Part shown: piece after piece, positions 18,945 to 28,346 of the stretch
Layout: each line of letters starts with the position of its first letter
Numbering within the stretch: position 1 is the first letter of the stretch
Assembly: GCA_040388535.1 (NCBI GenBank)
Contig: JAZKBR010000004.1
Coordinates: forward strand, 62,001 to 126,000
Length of the DNA: 64,000 nucleotides
Direction of reading: 5' to 3'
Source of the DNA: Gemmatimonadota bacterium
GTDB lineage: Bacteria; Gemmatimonadota; Gemmatimonadetes; Gemmatimonadales; GWC2-71-9
Program-made: the position numbers and the translations under genes
Notes under the pieces: model-generated
The model's input: the letters and a program-made list of their open reading frames with translations, nothing else
What the model was told of the DNA's origin: nothing
Database searches by the model: none

Positions 18945-20720
18945 CTACTGCTGGCAGCGGCCGTTCGGATCCGGCTTCGGCTTGTCGACCACGACGCGGT
19001 GGTCGAGGTTGGCGACCTTCACCGCAGCATCGAAGATCAACTGATCAACTTTCGCCATGTGCGCGTACTGGATGTACTGCGGTTCGTCGGTCACCTGGTG
19101 GTAGTCGGCGTGACCGCCAGTCGTCGCGAACACGATCGGAATACCGTAGCGGGCGTACTCGTAGTGGTCGCTACGGCAATAGATGTTCTGCGGATGGGCA
19201 TCGGCATCCATGGCGTAGTCGAACGTGAAGCCCAGCTTCTGCTCCTTGTTCACCGACTCGATGAGATCACCGAGTTCGGTGGAGAGCCTGCGGGAACCGA
19301 CCAGCTGCAGGTAGTTGCCTGAGCCGTGCAGGATGGTGCCGGACTTGTCCGCGCCAGTCACATCGCTCGGCGCGCCGCGACCCACCATGTCCATGTTCAG
19401 CTGCGCCACGATGGAGTCGCGCGGAACAGTCGGATGATCCGTGAAATACTGCGAGCCCCAGAGCCCGGCTTCCTCGCCCGCATGCCAGACGAAGATCAGC
19501 GAACGCTTCGGCTTCACGGCGCCCTTCGCGAAAGCCTCAGCGATTTCGAGAACGGAGACCGACCCAGAACCGTCGTCGTCAGCACCGTTGGAGATGGAAT
19601 CCGCGCGAGCCGGGTAGATCGCCCGCAGAGAGTCCTTCAGGTGGTTGATGGTGACCCACTGTTCCGCGGTCGGAGCCGCAGCACCGCGGGAGTCGGCGCC
19701 TTCCGGCCGGGCCACGATGTTGTAGGCCTTGAGCGAATCGTGCTCGACGACACGCTGATTCTGGATGTGGTCGTTGTGGGCTCCGATCGCCACGTATTCG
19801 CCGCGCAGCTTGGGATCAGAGCCGCGGAGAATCGCGACCACGTTTCGTCCGGGCTTCTGCTCCTCGACAAAACGCAGATCCATTGACGCCGAGGTGCCAG
19901 CAGCTCCCTTCGCCAGACCATCGAGCGACTTGCCGAGCAAAGCCTCAGCGACCTTCGTGGTTACGGTCAATGTCGCCGGCCGTGGCACACTTGGAGCGTC
20001 CGAACGAAGCGTTGGACGCGGCCCGCCAAACCCGCCGCGCGCGGGCGCCGCAGGCATCGAGTCTCCCACCACGGTCACGGTAGCCAGTGCGCCTGCGAGG
20101 GACTGCTGGTACGCCTGCATCGCCGGCGACGGTGCGCCGCGACGGCCACCGGGAAAGCGCGCTCCCCCGTTGGCGGCACCTGCAGCGGCGCGCAGCACGA
20201 CGATCTTGCCTGCGACCGCGTCTGCCGCGAGCAGGTTGGTCGTGTCGCCGACCATCCCGCCGTAGATCACACTCCCCTGCACCGCCTGGTGCTTCTCGGC
20301 AATGTTCGCGGTGAAGTCAGCGCCACCTCGGAAGGTGATCCCCCCGGCGGTGATGGTGGAGCTGTTGTCGAAGGAGCGGGCGAAGATCGGGAGGTTCTGG
20401 AAGTAGCCGCCGCTGTCGCCGGCCGGCACCAGGCCGAGGCGACGCACTTCGCGTTCGATATAGGCGGTGCCACGGAGGTTGTCGACGGTTCCGACCTGGC
20501 GGCCATTCATCGAGTCGTCGGCAAAGAGGTAGAGCCGGGTCATCAGGTCGCAGGGGAGGATCGCCGTGGCGGTAGGGCCCCCCACGTACTTCAGCGGCAT
20601 CGGGCCGCCCTTGGCGGCGGGACAGCTGCCCGACTGGGCCTCGAGCGAGCCGGCACCGAGAATCAGCACGGCGATCAGGGTCATGGCCAAGCGTGGCTGC
20701 AATGGGAAACGCGAGTTCAT
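18945..20720 (-). CDS. Secreted M28 family metallopeptidase (tandem paralogue 1)
   Basis: A 591-residue protein with a signal peptide (LIAVLILGAGSLEAQS, about 13-30). Dizinc ligands are H315 (AIGAHNDHI), the Asp of GADDDGSGS (379-387), E416/E417 (HAGEEAGLWGS), D444 (LNMDMVGRG) and a C-terminal His in TTGGHADYHQVTDEP. This is the aminopeptidase-type M28 core with an inserted PA-like region. An Ala/Gly/Pro-rich stretch (180-250) is absent from the neighbouring paralogue. It ends in CQQ like that paralogue. Likely secreted, releasing amino acids from peptides. Confidence 0.88.
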   Translation of the reverse strand: MNSRFPLQPRLAMTLIAVLILGAGSLEAQSGSCPAAKGGPMPLKYVGGPTATAILPCDLMTRLYLFADDSMNGRQVGTVDNLRGTAYIEREVRRLGLVPAGDSGGYFQNLPIFARSFDNSSTITAGGITFRGGADFTANIAEKHQAVQGSVIYGGMVGDTTNLLAADAVAGKIVVLRAAAGAANGGARFPGGRRGAPSPAMQAYQQSLAGALATVTVVGDSMPAAPARGGFGGPRPTLRSDAPSVPRPATLTVTTKVAEALLGKSLDGLAKGAAGTSASMDLRFVEEQKPGRNVVAILRGSDPKLRGEYVAIGAHNDHIQNQRVVEHDSLKAYNIVARPEGADSRGAAAPTAEQWVTINHLKDSLRAIYPARADSISNGADDDGSGSVSVLEIAEAFAKGAVKPKRSLIFVWHAGEEAGLWGSQYFTDHPTVPRDSIVAQLNMDMVGRGAPSDVTGADKSGTILHGSGNYLQLVGSRRLSTELGDLIESVNKEQKLGFTFDYAMDADAHPQNIYCRSDHYEYARYGIPIVFATTGGHADYHQVTDEPQYIQYAHMAKVDQLIFDAAVKVANLDHRVVVDKPKPDPNGRCQQ

Positions 20721-20775
20721 CGAGAGCAGGTCCTGGGAGTGGGGTCGGGGGCATCAACCGACTCCTCTACGCGCG

Positions 20776-20835
20776 ACGCGCCCCCCGGGTTGTCGACCTC
20801 GGCGAGTTGAGGCCGGGGTGGTCCGGGGGGCGCGT
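20776..20835 (-). terminator. Long GC stem between the tandem M28 genes
   Basis: ACGCGCCCCCCGG (20776-20788) pairs with CCGGGGGGCGCGT (20823-20835). The enclosed 34-base loop contains a small CCTC/GAGG stem. It lies in the 142-base gap between the two peptidase genes and probably ends transcription of the upstream one (20863-22605) or partly uncouples the pair. Confidence 0.5.
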
Positions 20836-20862
20836 CTGGCCGAGCGAATCAGCCGGCGGAGA

Positions 20863-22605
20863 CTACTGCTGGCAGGCCGTCGCCGGCGCAGGGTTCGGCT
20901 TTACGCCGTCGACCAGGACCCGATGATCGAGGTTGGCCACTCGCATCGCCGAATCGAAGATCAGGTGGCCGAGCAGCGCCATATGGTCGTAGCGGATGTA
21001 CTGTGGCTCGTCGGTCACCTGGTGATAGTCGGCGTGACCGCCGGTGGTGAAGAACACGGCCGGAACGCCCCACTTGCCATACGACCAGTGGTCGGAGCGG
21101 CAGTAGATGTTCTGCGGATGGCCGTTGGCGTCCATCGCGTAGTCGAGCTTGAAGTTGTACTTCGGGTCCTTGTTGACGTTCTCCACAATGTCGCCAAGCT
21201 CGGTCGAAAGACGACGGGAGCCAACCAGCTGCACATAGCGATCGGCACCAGCGAGGAGGCCTCCTTCTTTCTGCTGCCCGGTCACATCGCTCGGCGCGCC
21301 GCGACCAACCATATCGATGTTGAGGTCGGCCACGAGCGAATCACGTGGCACCGTCGGGTGGTCCATGAAATAGCCCGAGCCCCACATCCCGCTCTCTTCG
21401 CCGGTCTGCCAGATGAAGAGAATCGACCGCTTCGGCTTGGCTGCGCCCTTGGCGAATGCCTCGGCGAGTTCGAGCAGCGTGACAGAACCCGAGCCATCGT
21501 CATCCGCCCCGTTGCTGATCGAGTCGGGACGAGGAGGATTGAGTTTCCGCAGTTCAGCGATTTCGGCGTTGATCGCGGTCCAGTCTTCCGCGCTCAGCGT
21601 CTTGCCGCTCCCGTCGGCGCCCTGCGGCCGCGCATGCTTGAGCCATACCTTCATCGAATCGTGGTCGACCGGACGGTTGTTGAAACCGATGTGGTCGTTG
21701 TGAGCGCCGATGACGACGTACTGACCCTTCAGCTTCGGATCGGAGCCGGGAAGCACAGCGATCACGTTGCGACCGCCCCGGGGGGAGTCAATGAAGCGAA
21801 TGTCAGCGGCAACATTCTTCCCCATCGTGCCGGGAACTGCGGTCGCCGATCCGGGGCCGAAGATCGCGTCTCCCACCTTGCTCGTCACGGTGAGGGCCAC
21901 CGGGGCTGCTTCCTTCACGGTGCGTGATGCCCCAGCAGGATTCACCATGTTCTTCACCAGCGCAGGATTCAACTGTTCCGTGGGGCTGATGGTGATCCGA
22001 CCGACGACCGCGCTGGATTGCAACATTGCCTGGTACCGGGCGAAGCCGGCCGACTTCACGAACGCTGCCTGGTCGAATCCTGCAGGAAGTCCATTGATCC
22101 CGCGGATAACGACCCACTTGCCGTTGTACTGATCGGCGGTCGGATTTCCAGTCGTATCCAGCACGGACCCCCATACGACGACGCCCGCGGCGGCGACGGC
22201 GTGCTGCACTCCGCCCGTGCTCCCGACAAAGTCGGTGCCTGGCTTGTACGCGACGCCATCGACGGTGAGCGTTGACGCCGTCGTATCGAAGGCGCGCGCG
22301 ACCAGCCCGATGCTCTGGAAGAAGCCATCATCGCCTGCCGGCTTCAGTCCGAGCTTTCGGACCTGGGCCTCGAGGTACGCGGTTGCCCGGGTGTTGTATT
22401 CGGTTCCGACGCGTCGCCCCATCAGCGAATCATCGGCGTAGATGTAGAGACGGGTCATCAGGTCACCGGCCGTGATCGCAGCCACGGTAGGCGGGCCGGA
22501 GTACTTGATCGGGAGTGGCTTGGTCTGGGCGCTGGCGCTGCCGGCGGCAAGCGCAGCGAGGGCGAGCAACGTGCCCGACCGCATCAGGGTGGTGCTGGAA
22601 CGCAT
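20863..22605 (-). CDS. Secreted M28 family metallopeptidase (tandem paralogue 2)
   Basis: A 580-residue protein with signal peptide LLALAALAAGSASAQ. The same order of ligand motifs as in the downstream paralogue is visible: VIGAHNDHIGF, GADDDGSGS, QTGEESGMWGS, LNIDMVGRGAPSD and TTGGHADYHQVTDEPQYI. Long identical stretches and a shared CQQ end show a tandem duplication. ATG at 22605 was chosen directly before the signal peptide; the longer frame runs into moaA. Confidence 0.88.
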   Translation of the reverse strand: MRSSTTLMRSGTLLALAALAAGSASAQTKPLPIKYSGPPTVAAITAGDLMTRLYIYADDSLMGRRVGTEYNTRATAYLEAQVRKLGLKPAGDDGFFQSIGLVARAFDTTASTLTVDGVAYKPGTDFVGSTGGVQHAVAAAGVVVWGSVLDTTGNPTADQYNGKWVVIRGINGLPAGFDQAAFVKSAGFARYQAMLQSSAVVGRITISPTEQLNPALVKNMVNPAGASRTVKEAAPVALTVTSKVGDAIFGPGSATAVPGTMGKNVAADIRFIDSPRGGRNVIAVLPGSDPKLKGQYVVIGAHNDHIGFNNRPVDHDSMKVWLKHARPQGADGSGKTLSAEDWTAINAEIAELRKLNPPRPDSISNGADDDGSGSVTLLELAEAFAKGAAKPKRSILFIWQTGEESGMWGSGYFMDHPTVPRDSLVADLNIDMVGRGAPSDVTGQQKEGGLLAGADRYVQLVGSRRLSTELGDIVENVNKDPKYNFKLDYAMDANGHPQNIYCRSDHWSYGKWGVPAVFFTTGGHADYHQVTDEPQYIRYDHMALLGHLIFDSAMRVANLDHRVLVDGVKPNPAPATACQQ

Positions 22606-22679
22606 TGGATCGGTATCCCGGGTGAAAGACAAAGGGTTAGACGCACGAGGCATCGATAGGGTTTCGGGGCGGCGTACGC

Positions 22680-23711
22680 CTAGCCTCCCCGGACGTGCAT
22701 TTCCTTGCGTGGATCGGCCTTGAGCCCAGCGAGCTGGACCAGCACCCCGCGATCTGCAACGTGGGTGCGATCCTCGGCGCCTCGATCGGCCCGTTCCCGC
22801 CAAGCCGCCCTGATCAGCTCCTCCAGGTCAGCCTCAGTGATGCCGCCGCGAATGGGGCCGCGGAGATCGATCCCGGCCTCGCCATAGAGGCACCGGAAGA
22901 AGGTTCCATCGGCGGTCAGCCGGGCCCGGTCGCAGTCGCGGCAGAACGGGGCCGTGGTCGATGCGATGACTCCGACCATTGTTCCGTCGCCGAGCTGAAC
23001 GCGTTCTGCCGGTGCGTGGGGATCATCGCTTCGCGGGATGGCGACCGCGCTGCCGAAGCCTGCCGCGAGCGCGGCGAGGATCTCCTCGCGCGACACGACG
23101 TCGCGAGTGTTCCACTGGGTGGCGCCCCCAACGTCCATGTACTCGATGAAGCGCATCTCGACTCCGCGGTCGCGAGCGAAGCGCACCAGCGGCACGATCT
23201 CGTCGTCGTTGAAGCCGCGCACCACCACCGCATTGATCTTGATGCGCTCGAACCCGGCCGCACGCGCGGCATCGAGTCCGGCGATGGCATCCGCGTGGTG
23301 CGAACTCCGTGCGAAGGCCGCCATACGCTCCGGCTGCAGCGTGTCGAGCGACATCGTGACGCGATCGAGGCCGGCACCGCGCAGCCGCTGCGCGAGCGGA
23401 GCGAGCAGGAGTCCGTTAGTGGTCAGCGCGATCTCCCGCACCCCTGGCACCGCACGCAGCATCGTCACCAGGTCGGGAAGTCCCTGGCGCAGGAGCGGCT
23501 CGCCACCGGTGAGGCGAATCTTGGCTGCACCGAGCGCAGCAAATGCCGTCGCCGCGCGCACGATCTCCTCGAACGAGAGGAGTGATTGTTTCGGCAACCA
23601 CGCATACTCCGCTTCGGGCATGCAGTAACGGCAGCGAAGATTGCAGCGATCGGTGACGGAGATGCGCAACGATCCGAGCGGTCGCTGGTGCCGATCGAGC
23701 AGCGCTGTCAC
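22680..23711 (-). CDS. moaA: GTP 3',8-cyclase (molybdenum cofactor)
   Basis: A 343-residue radical-SAM enzyme that converts GTP to 3',8-cyclo-GTP, the first step to molybdopterin. The N-terminal cluster motif is TDRCNLRCRYCMPE (about 20-33), and RLTGGEPLLR is the SAM-binding GGEP block. The C-terminal second cluster is FCRDCDRARLTADGTFFRC, and the chain ends in the functionally important Gly-Gly. GTG at 23711 overlaps the moaE stop (GTGA). Confidence 0.95.
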   Translation of the reverse strand: MTALLDRHQRPLGSLRISVTDRCNLRCRYCMPEAEYAWLPKQSLLSFEEIVRAATAFAALGAAKIRLTGGEPLLRQGLPDLVTMLRAVPGVREIALTTNGLLLAPLAQRLRGAGLDRVTMSLDTLQPERMAAFARSSHHADAIAGLDAARAAGFERIKINAVVVRGFNDDEIVPLVRFARDRGVEMRFIEYMDVGGATQWNTRDVVSREEILAALAAGFGSAVAIPRSDDPHAPAERVQLGDGTMVGVIASTTAPFCRDCDRARLTADGTFFRCLYGEAGIDLRGPIRGGITEADLEELIRAAWRERADRGAEDRTHVADRGVLVQLAGLKADPRKEMHVRGG

Positions 23712-24160
23712 TTCTCGCCCTGCACCGGCATCACCCCTGCAGGCGCCGTCGGATCGACCCACGCTTCGCTGCCATCGGCATAACGCTCGCGCTTCCAGAT
23801 CGGCACTCGCGACTTGACCTCGTCGATGGCGTGACGAACCGCATCAAAGGCCGCGCCGCGATGGGCCGCGCTCGCGACCACCAGTACCGCCGCCTCGCCG
23901 ATGGGGACCTCGCCAAGTCGGTGGACCATCGCGACCTGAACGTTGAACGCCGCCGCAGTCTCGCGCACGATCGACTCACACACCGCTTCTGCCATCGGCT
24001 CGTAGGCCGAATATGACAGCGCCACCACCTCGCGGCCGGCGTGATGATTCCGAACCATGCCGGCAAAGGTCGCGATGGCACCACGATCCGGCGCGGAGAC
24101 GGCGTCCGTCAATGGAGTGAGATCGAGCGGAAGGTGAGAGAGGTAGCGCATGCGAATCAC
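23708..24160 (-). CDS. moaE: Molybdopterin synthase catalytic subunit
   Basis: A 150-residue large subunit of molybdopterin synthase, which transfers sulfur from MoaD thiocarboxylate to precursor Z. Family motifs are TFAGMVRNHHAGREVVALSY (31-50), VHRLGEVPIGEAAVLV and the active-site lysine region IDEVKSRVPIWKRE. The GTG at 24160 overlaps the moaD stop. It lies between moaD and moaA. Confidence 0.95.
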   Translation of the reverse strand: MIRMRYLSHLPLDLTPLTDAVSAPDRGAIATFAGMVRNHHAGREVVALSYSAYEPMAEAVCESIVRETAAAFNVQVAMVHRLGEVPIGEAAVLVVASAAHRGAAFDAVRHAIDEVKSRVPIWKRERYADGSEAWVDPTAPAGVMPVQGEK

Positions 24161-24402
24161 CCGCCAGCGAGCGGCGGCAGCAGGGCGAGCTCCGCCGCTG
24201 GGTCAAGCTGCTGCCCTGCGCGGACTTGCGCGTGGTTCATCACCAGAAATGGAGTCGGAGGAAGCAAACCGCCCCCCGGCAACTGCCGGAGGGCGCCAAT
24301 CAGGTCGGCCGCAGTCGCACCACTCGGAAGACTCACTTCAACTTGTGCGCTACCAAGGAGTTCCGCGTAGCGTGCGAAGAGCAGGACCCGGAACTGGTTC
24401 AT
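24157..24402 (-). CDS. moaD: Molybdopterin synthase sulfur carrier subunit
   Basis: An 81-residue ubiquitin-like (ThiS/MoaD) protein ending in Gly-Gly (LALLPPLAGG), where the thiocarboxylate forms. VRVLLFARYAELLG-like N-terminal strands (FRVLLFARYAELLGSAQVEV) are typical. Overlaps at both ends with HU and moaE indicate one transcript. Confidence 0.92.
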   Translation of the reverse strand: MNQFRVLLFARYAELLGSAQVEVSLPSGATAADLIGALRQLPGGGLLPPTPFLVMNHAQVRAGQQLDPAAELALLPPLAGG

Positions 24403-24743
24403 TCGTCGTCGTCGTCGTCATCCATGTCGGAGCCATCGGGGATGTACTCCTCGTGGGCCACGAGTGCGCGTAACTCCTTGCTGGGCTTGAACACAGGCAC
24501 CGGGCGCGCGGCGACTTCGACTGGATCACCGGTGCGAGGATTGCGCGCCATCCGGGTCTTGCGACGACGGATCTTGAAGGTGCCAAACCCGCGGACTTCG
24601 ATGTTGTGCTGGTCGCGCATGGCGAGTTTGACCGCATCCAGGAAGGCGTCGACGACGCGTGCACAATCCTTCTTGGAAATCATCGGCCCGGAGGTCCGGG
24701 CGATTGCGGCAGTCACCTGTTCAACGAGATCGGCCTTGGTCAT
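24399..24743 (-). CDS. HU/IHF-family DNA-binding protein with acidic tail
   Basis: A 114-residue nucleoid protein. The core (1-93) has the HU pattern MTKADLVEQV, IEVRGFGTFKIRRRKTRMAR and NPRTGDPVEVAARPVPVFKPSKEL, the DNA-binding arm and its end. An extra tail after 95 ends in DMDDDDDDE, a run of acidic residues not found in standard HU, which may modulate DNA binding. It is the first gene before moaD, with a 4-base overlap, and has its own predicted promoter. Confidence 0.9.
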   Translation of the reverse strand: MTKADLVEQVTAAIARTSGPMISKKDCARVVDAFLDAVKLAMRDQHNIEVRGFGTFKIRRRKTRMARNPRTGDPVEVAARPVPVFKPSKELRALVAHEEYIPDGSDMDDDDDDE

Positions 24744-24797
24744 CGCTCCCTCGGGGAGATGCCTTGGGGGCCAAGGTGGGAGCCCCCATCGGGCCGA

Positions 24798-24827
24798 TAT
24801 GTACGATGCTTAAGCGTTGTCTGTCAA
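24798..24827 (-). promoter_or_regulatory. Sigma-70-type promoter of HU-moaDEA
   Basis: On the minus strand a consensus TTGACA (24827-24822), overlapping the carA stop, is followed after 18 bases by TACATA (24803-24798). A 7-bp inverted repeat (TGGGGGC...GCCCCCA, 24765-24788) lies in the roughly 50-base leader before HU and could form a hairpin. Confidence 0.6.
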
Positions 24828-25960
24828 GAGGTTGCGCCCTTTTGGGATGCCCGGGCCTGGATCGCGGCGAGGAACTCCCCGAAGTGCGGATAGGCGTCGT
24901 GGGGACCCGGAGCCGCCTCCGGGTGGTACTGGACCGCGAAGACGGGGAGGGTCCGGTGGCGGAGGCCCTCCACGGTCCCGTCGTTGAGGTTGAGGTGGGT
25001 CACCTCGAGGTCCGGGGCCCCCGGGACGCCCTCAGCGCTCCCCTGGACCGCGAAGCCGTGGTTCTGGGTGGTAATGAGCACCTTACCTGTCGCCAGCTCC
25101 TTCACGGGGTGGTTGCCACCCCGATGGCCGTAGGAGAGCTTGGTGGTCTCACCCCCGAAGGTCAGGCCGAGAAGCTGATGCCCGAGGCAGATCCCGAAGG
25201 TGGGGATGCCGCTCTCGGTCAGGGTCCGAATGGTCTCCCGGGCGTAGCCGACCGCTGCCGGGTCGCCGGGTCCATTGGAGAGAAAGAGGCCGTCGGGGTG
25301 CCGCGCCATCACCTCTGCGGCGCTGGTCTTCGCCGGGACAACTTCGACCCGGAGTCCGGTCGCCTCGAGCATCCGGACGATGTTGCGCTTCATTCCGAAG
25401 TCGAACGCCACGACTAACGGGCCATCGCCCTGGGTATATGAGACCGGTGTCGTCGCGAGCGAGGCCAGATCGAGCCCTTCCATCGAGGGCGAGGCCAGGA
25501 GCTCCGCCCGGAGCGTCGGCGAGGGTTCACTCCCCTCGGCAATCACGCCCCGCATTGAGCCACGTTCACGGAGGTGCCGGGTCAGCTGGCGGGTGTCGAC
25601 GCCGGTAATAATCGGAACGCCGGCCTTGGCGAGCCACTCGGGCAGCGAGGTCGTTGCTTGCCAGTTGGAGTAGTGCGCCGAAAGCTCTCGCACGACGACG
25701 CCGCTCACCTGAGGGTGGGCGGATTCGTCGTCGGTGTCAGTGATGCCGTAATTGCCGATCATCGGTGCCGTCATCACGACGATTTGACCGAGATAGCTGG
25801 GGTCGGTGAAGGTTTCCTGATAGCCGGTCATGTTGGTGGTGAAGACCACCTCACCGAACCCCTTCAGCACGGGTCCGACCAGCTCCCCCGGGTACCAGGT
25901 CCCGTCTTCCAGCAAAACGAAGGCGGGACGACCTGTCCCGCCTGCGAAATCCTTGATCAA
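24824..25960 (-). CDS. carA: Carbamoyl-phosphate synthase small (glutamine amidotransferase) subunit
   Basis: A 378-residue subunit that hydrolyses glutamine and passes ammonia to CarB for arginine and pyrimidine synthesis. The N-terminal half has [32 protein letters not shown] and [13 protein letters not shown]. The C-terminal class I amidotransferase has FLSNGPGDP, the nucleophile [11 protein letters not shown] and the His/Glu of [11 protein letters not shown]. No ATG or GTG fits, and a TTG at 25960 overlaps the secG stop (TTGA). carB is not in the window. Confidence 0.93.
   Translation of the reverse strand: MIKDFAGGTGRPAFVLLEDGTWYPGELVGPVLKGFGEVVFTTNMTGYQETFTDPSYLGQIVVMTAPMIGNYGITDTDDESAHPQVSGVVVRELSAHYSNWQATTSLPEWLAKAGVPIITGVDTRQLTRHLRERGSMRGVIAEGSEPSPTLRAELLASPSMEGLDLASLATTPVSYTQGDGPLVVAFDFGMKRNIVRMLEATGLRVEVVPAKTSAAEVMARHPDGLFLSNGPGDPAAVGYARETIRTLTESGIPTFGICLGHQLLGLTFGGETTKLSYGHRGGNHPVKELATGKVLITTQNHGFAVQGSAEGVPGAPDLEVTHLNLNDGTVEGLRHRTLPVFAVQYHPEAAPGPHDAYPHFGEFLAAIQARASQKGATS
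25921..25943 (-). terminator. Hairpin plus T-run inside the first codons of carA (possible attenuator)
   Basis: On the minus strand GGCGGGAC-AGGTC-GTCCCGCC forms a perfect 8-bp GC stem, followed by TTCGTTTTGC. It begins 14 bases after the secG stop, within carA codons 7-13. It looks like an intrinsic terminator or attenuator between secG and carA, though the codons are also needed for carA. Confidence 0.45.
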
Positions 25961-26334
25961 GGCTTGGGGACCGGCGCGGGAGCCGGCGGTGGTGCAGTGG
26001 TGCCAGGGATCGGCGCCGGGGCCGTTGTACCCTGAATCGGCGCCTGCTGCGGGGCAGCCGCTGGAGCAGTCCGCAACTGCTGCTGCACGTCCGACGAGCC
26101 GGCGTTCCGGCTGGTCGAGGCAAGCGAGAGCAGCAGCGCCAGCGCCATGAAGATCCCGCCAGTCCACCAGGTGGCCCGGGTCAGGAGGGTCGTGGCCTGA
26201 CGGCCGCCCAGCACCTGCGAGGCGCCGCCGCCGCCCAGCGAGGCGAGTCCGCCACCCTGGCCAGCCTGCATCAGGACAACGGCCGAGAGCAGCAGGCCGT
26301 CGAGGATCATCAATACGAGCAAGAAGCCGAACAC
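25957..26334 (-). CDS. secG: Preprotein translocase subunit SecG with Pro/Ala-rich tail
   Basis: A 125-residue inner-membrane component of the SecYEG channel. Two TM helices (about 3-22 and 55-72) flank the conserved loop [22 protein letters not shown]. The C-terminal about 45 residues are a Pro/Ala/Gln tail with short repeats ([17 protein letters not shown]), longer than typical SecG. It lies 69 bases after tpiA and overlaps carA. Confidence 0.92.
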   Translation of the reverse strand: MFGFLLVLMILDGLLLSAVVLMQAGQGGGLASLGGGGASQVLGGRQATTLLTRATWWTGGIFMALALLLSLASTSRNAGSSDVQQQLRTAPAAAPQQAPIQGTTAPAPIPGTTAPPPAPAPVPKP

Positions 26335-26403
26335 AGTGCAGTCCTTGGTTTTAGCCTAGCTTGCAAAGATAGCGGAAGGTCCGCCGAGGCTCAACCGGAG
26401 CCG

Positions 26404-27153
26404 TCAGGAGGCCTCGGTCGCGCAGATTCCGGCCCAGACATCGGGATCGAGCGATGCCCCGCCCACCAGAACGCCGTCGATATCCGGCTCGGCGAGCAAT
26501 TGGGCGACGTTTGCCGCGTTGACCGATCCGCCGTAGAGGACCCGGGTGTCGCGCGGGAAGCCAAGCTCCACAAGCACCGTGCGAATGGTCTGGTGGACGA
26601 GGGCTGCATCGGCCGGGGTCGCGTTCCTGCCGGTGCCGATAGCCCACACCGGCTCGTAAGCGATCACCAGATCGGAAGCACCGTCGACATCGGCGAGGCC
26701 GGCGCGCAATTGCCGGGTGACGACCGCTGCAGTCTCCCCTGCTTCGCGCTGCGCCAGCGTCTCACCGACGCAAAGGATCGCGAGCAGCCCGCCGCCCAGC
26801 ACCGCGTGCACCTTCTTCCCCGTTTCGACATCACTCTCGCCGAATACGTGCCGGCGTTCGCTGTGGCCGATCAGTGCGGCCGCTGCGCCCGCCCCGCGCG
26901 CGAGTGCGACAGACGTCGCCCCCGTGAACGCCCCTTTCGCTTCCCAGTGCACATCCTGCGCACCGCTGAAGAGATGGTCGTGGGCTCGCAGTGTGTTCGA
27001 CGTCGTCTCGATCGTAACGGCCGACGGGAAGAAAATCACGGTGCGCCCAACCCGCGGCGTGTCGATCGCCAGAAAGCGATCAAGGTAGGTCCGCGCTTCT
27101 CCCGGCGAGAGATGCATCTTCCAGTTGGCGGCGAAGAGGATCGGTCGGCTCAT
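26404..27153 (-). CDS. tpiA: Triosephosphate isomerase
   Basis: A 249-residue TIM-barrel glycolytic enzyme. Catalytic Lys in AANWKMH (about 8-14), His in LIGHSERRHVFGE and Glu in AYEPVWAIGTGR are all present, along with the phosphate-binding YGGSVNAAN and GVLVGGASL. It overlaps the pgk stop by 4 bases and is the last gene of the gap-pgk-tpiA set. Confidence 0.97.
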   Translation of the reverse strand: MSRPILFAANWKMHLSPGEARTYLDRFLAIDTPRVGRTVIFFPSAVTIETTSNTLRAHDHLFSGAQDVHWEAKGAFTGATSVALARGAGAAAALIGHSERRHVFGESDVETGKKVHAVLGGGLLAILCVGETLAQREAGETAAVVTRQLRAGLADVDGASDLVIAYEPVWAIGTGRNATPADAALVHQTIRTVLVELGFPRDTRVLYGGSVNAANVAQLLAEPDIDGVLVGGASLDPDVWAGICATEAS

Positions 27154-28346
27154 GGCAGATCATCCAGGGCGGCAACGCCGGGGAGCGGCTTCCCTTCAAG
27201 GAACTCGAGCGATGCCCCGCCGCCCGTCGACACGTGGGATACCTGCGACTCGAGGCCGGCCGCAACGATCGCCGCCGCGGAATCGCCCCCGCCGACGATG
27301 GTGATCGCTCCCTTTGCCGTTGCAGCGGCGAGCGCATGCGCGACCCCCATGGTGCCGGCATCGAATGGCGGCGTTTCGAACACCCCCATCGGACCATTCC
27401 AGATGACCGTGCGCGCGGCTGCAATGATGGCGCTGAAATGCGTGACACTCGAACTGTCGATATCGAACATCGCCCAGCCCGCAGGGATTCCGTCGCGTGG
27501 CACCTCGCGCGTTGCAACGCCAGGCGCAAGCTTCTCGGCAATGAGCGCACCGGTTGGCAGCACGAGCTTGTCACCGGACTTGGCGAGCAGCGCCTTTGCC
27601 ATCTCGATGCGATCTGGCTCGACCAGCGAGTTGCCGGTTTCGAGTCCCATGGCCTTGAAGAAGGTGCACGCCATCGCACCGCCGACGAGAATGTGATCGA
27701 CCTTGGGGAGCAATGCCTCGATGAGGTCGATCTTCCCGGAAATCTTCGCACCACCCAGGATCGCCACGAACGGTCGCACCGGCTGGTCGATCGCCTCGCC
27801 CAGGAACTTCAGCTCCTTCTCCATCAGGAAGCCGGAGACGGCAGGCTTGAGTCGGTGGGCGATGGCTTCGGTACTCGCGTGGGCGCGATGCGCCGAGCCG
27901 AAGGCATCGTTGACGTAAAGATCGCCAAGCGCGGCGAAGCGGTCGGCCAACGCCGCATCGTTCTTCTCTTCACCCGGGTAGAAGCGCGTGTTCTCGGCCA
28001 GTGCGACGCCGCCACGCGGCATGTGGCGCACCACTCCGACCGCTGCTTCGCTGGTGGGGTCTTCGAGAAAGGTGATGGGAATCCCCAGCAACTTCTCGAG
28101 CGCGCGTGCGACCGGCTTGAGGGAGTACTTCGGGTCCGGCGCCCCCTTCGGTCGGCCGAGGTGCGAGAGGAGCACGACGCGGGCGCCCTTTTCACGCAGA
28201 TACTTGATGGTGGGCAGCGACGCACGAATGCGCGTGTCGTCACCGACCACGCCATCGACGAGCGGAACGTTGAGATCAACCCGCACCACGACGCGCTGGC
28301 CGTCGAGGCGCGCGCCATCGAGCTGGGCCAGCGTCCGCTTGCTCAC
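27150..28346 (-). CDS. pgk: Phosphoglycerate kinase
   Basis: A 398-residue glycolytic kinase. [11 protein letters not shown] near 19-29, [39 protein letters not shown] and the nucleotide-site [11 protein letters not shown] and GGGDSAAAI are diagnostic. It overlaps gap upstream and tpiA downstream by 4 bases each. Confidence 0.97.
   Translation of the reverse strand: MSKRTLAQLDGARLDGQRVVVRVDLNVPLVDGVVGDDTRIRASLPTIKYLREKGARVVLLSHLGRPKGAPDPKYSLKPVARALEKLLGIPITFLEDPTSEAAVGVVRHMPRGGVALAENTRFYPGEEKNDAALADRFAALGDLYVNDAFGSAHRAHASTEAIAHRLKPAVSGFLMEKELKFLGEAIDQPVRPFVAILGGAKISGKIDLIEALLPKVDHILVGGAMACTFFKAMGLETGNSLVEPDRIEMAKALLAKSGDKLVLPTGALIAEKLAPGVATREVPRDGIPAGWAMFDIDSSSVTHFSAIIAAARTVIWNGPMGVFETPPFDAGTMGVAHALAAATAKGAITIVGGGDSAAAIVAAGLESQVSHVSTGGGASLEFLEGKPLPGVAALDDLP

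Noticed and set aside
24824..25960. carA without carB taken as a broken pathway
   Set aside because: carA and carB are often unlinked, and the carA sequence is intact. Absence from 64 kb is not evidence of loss.
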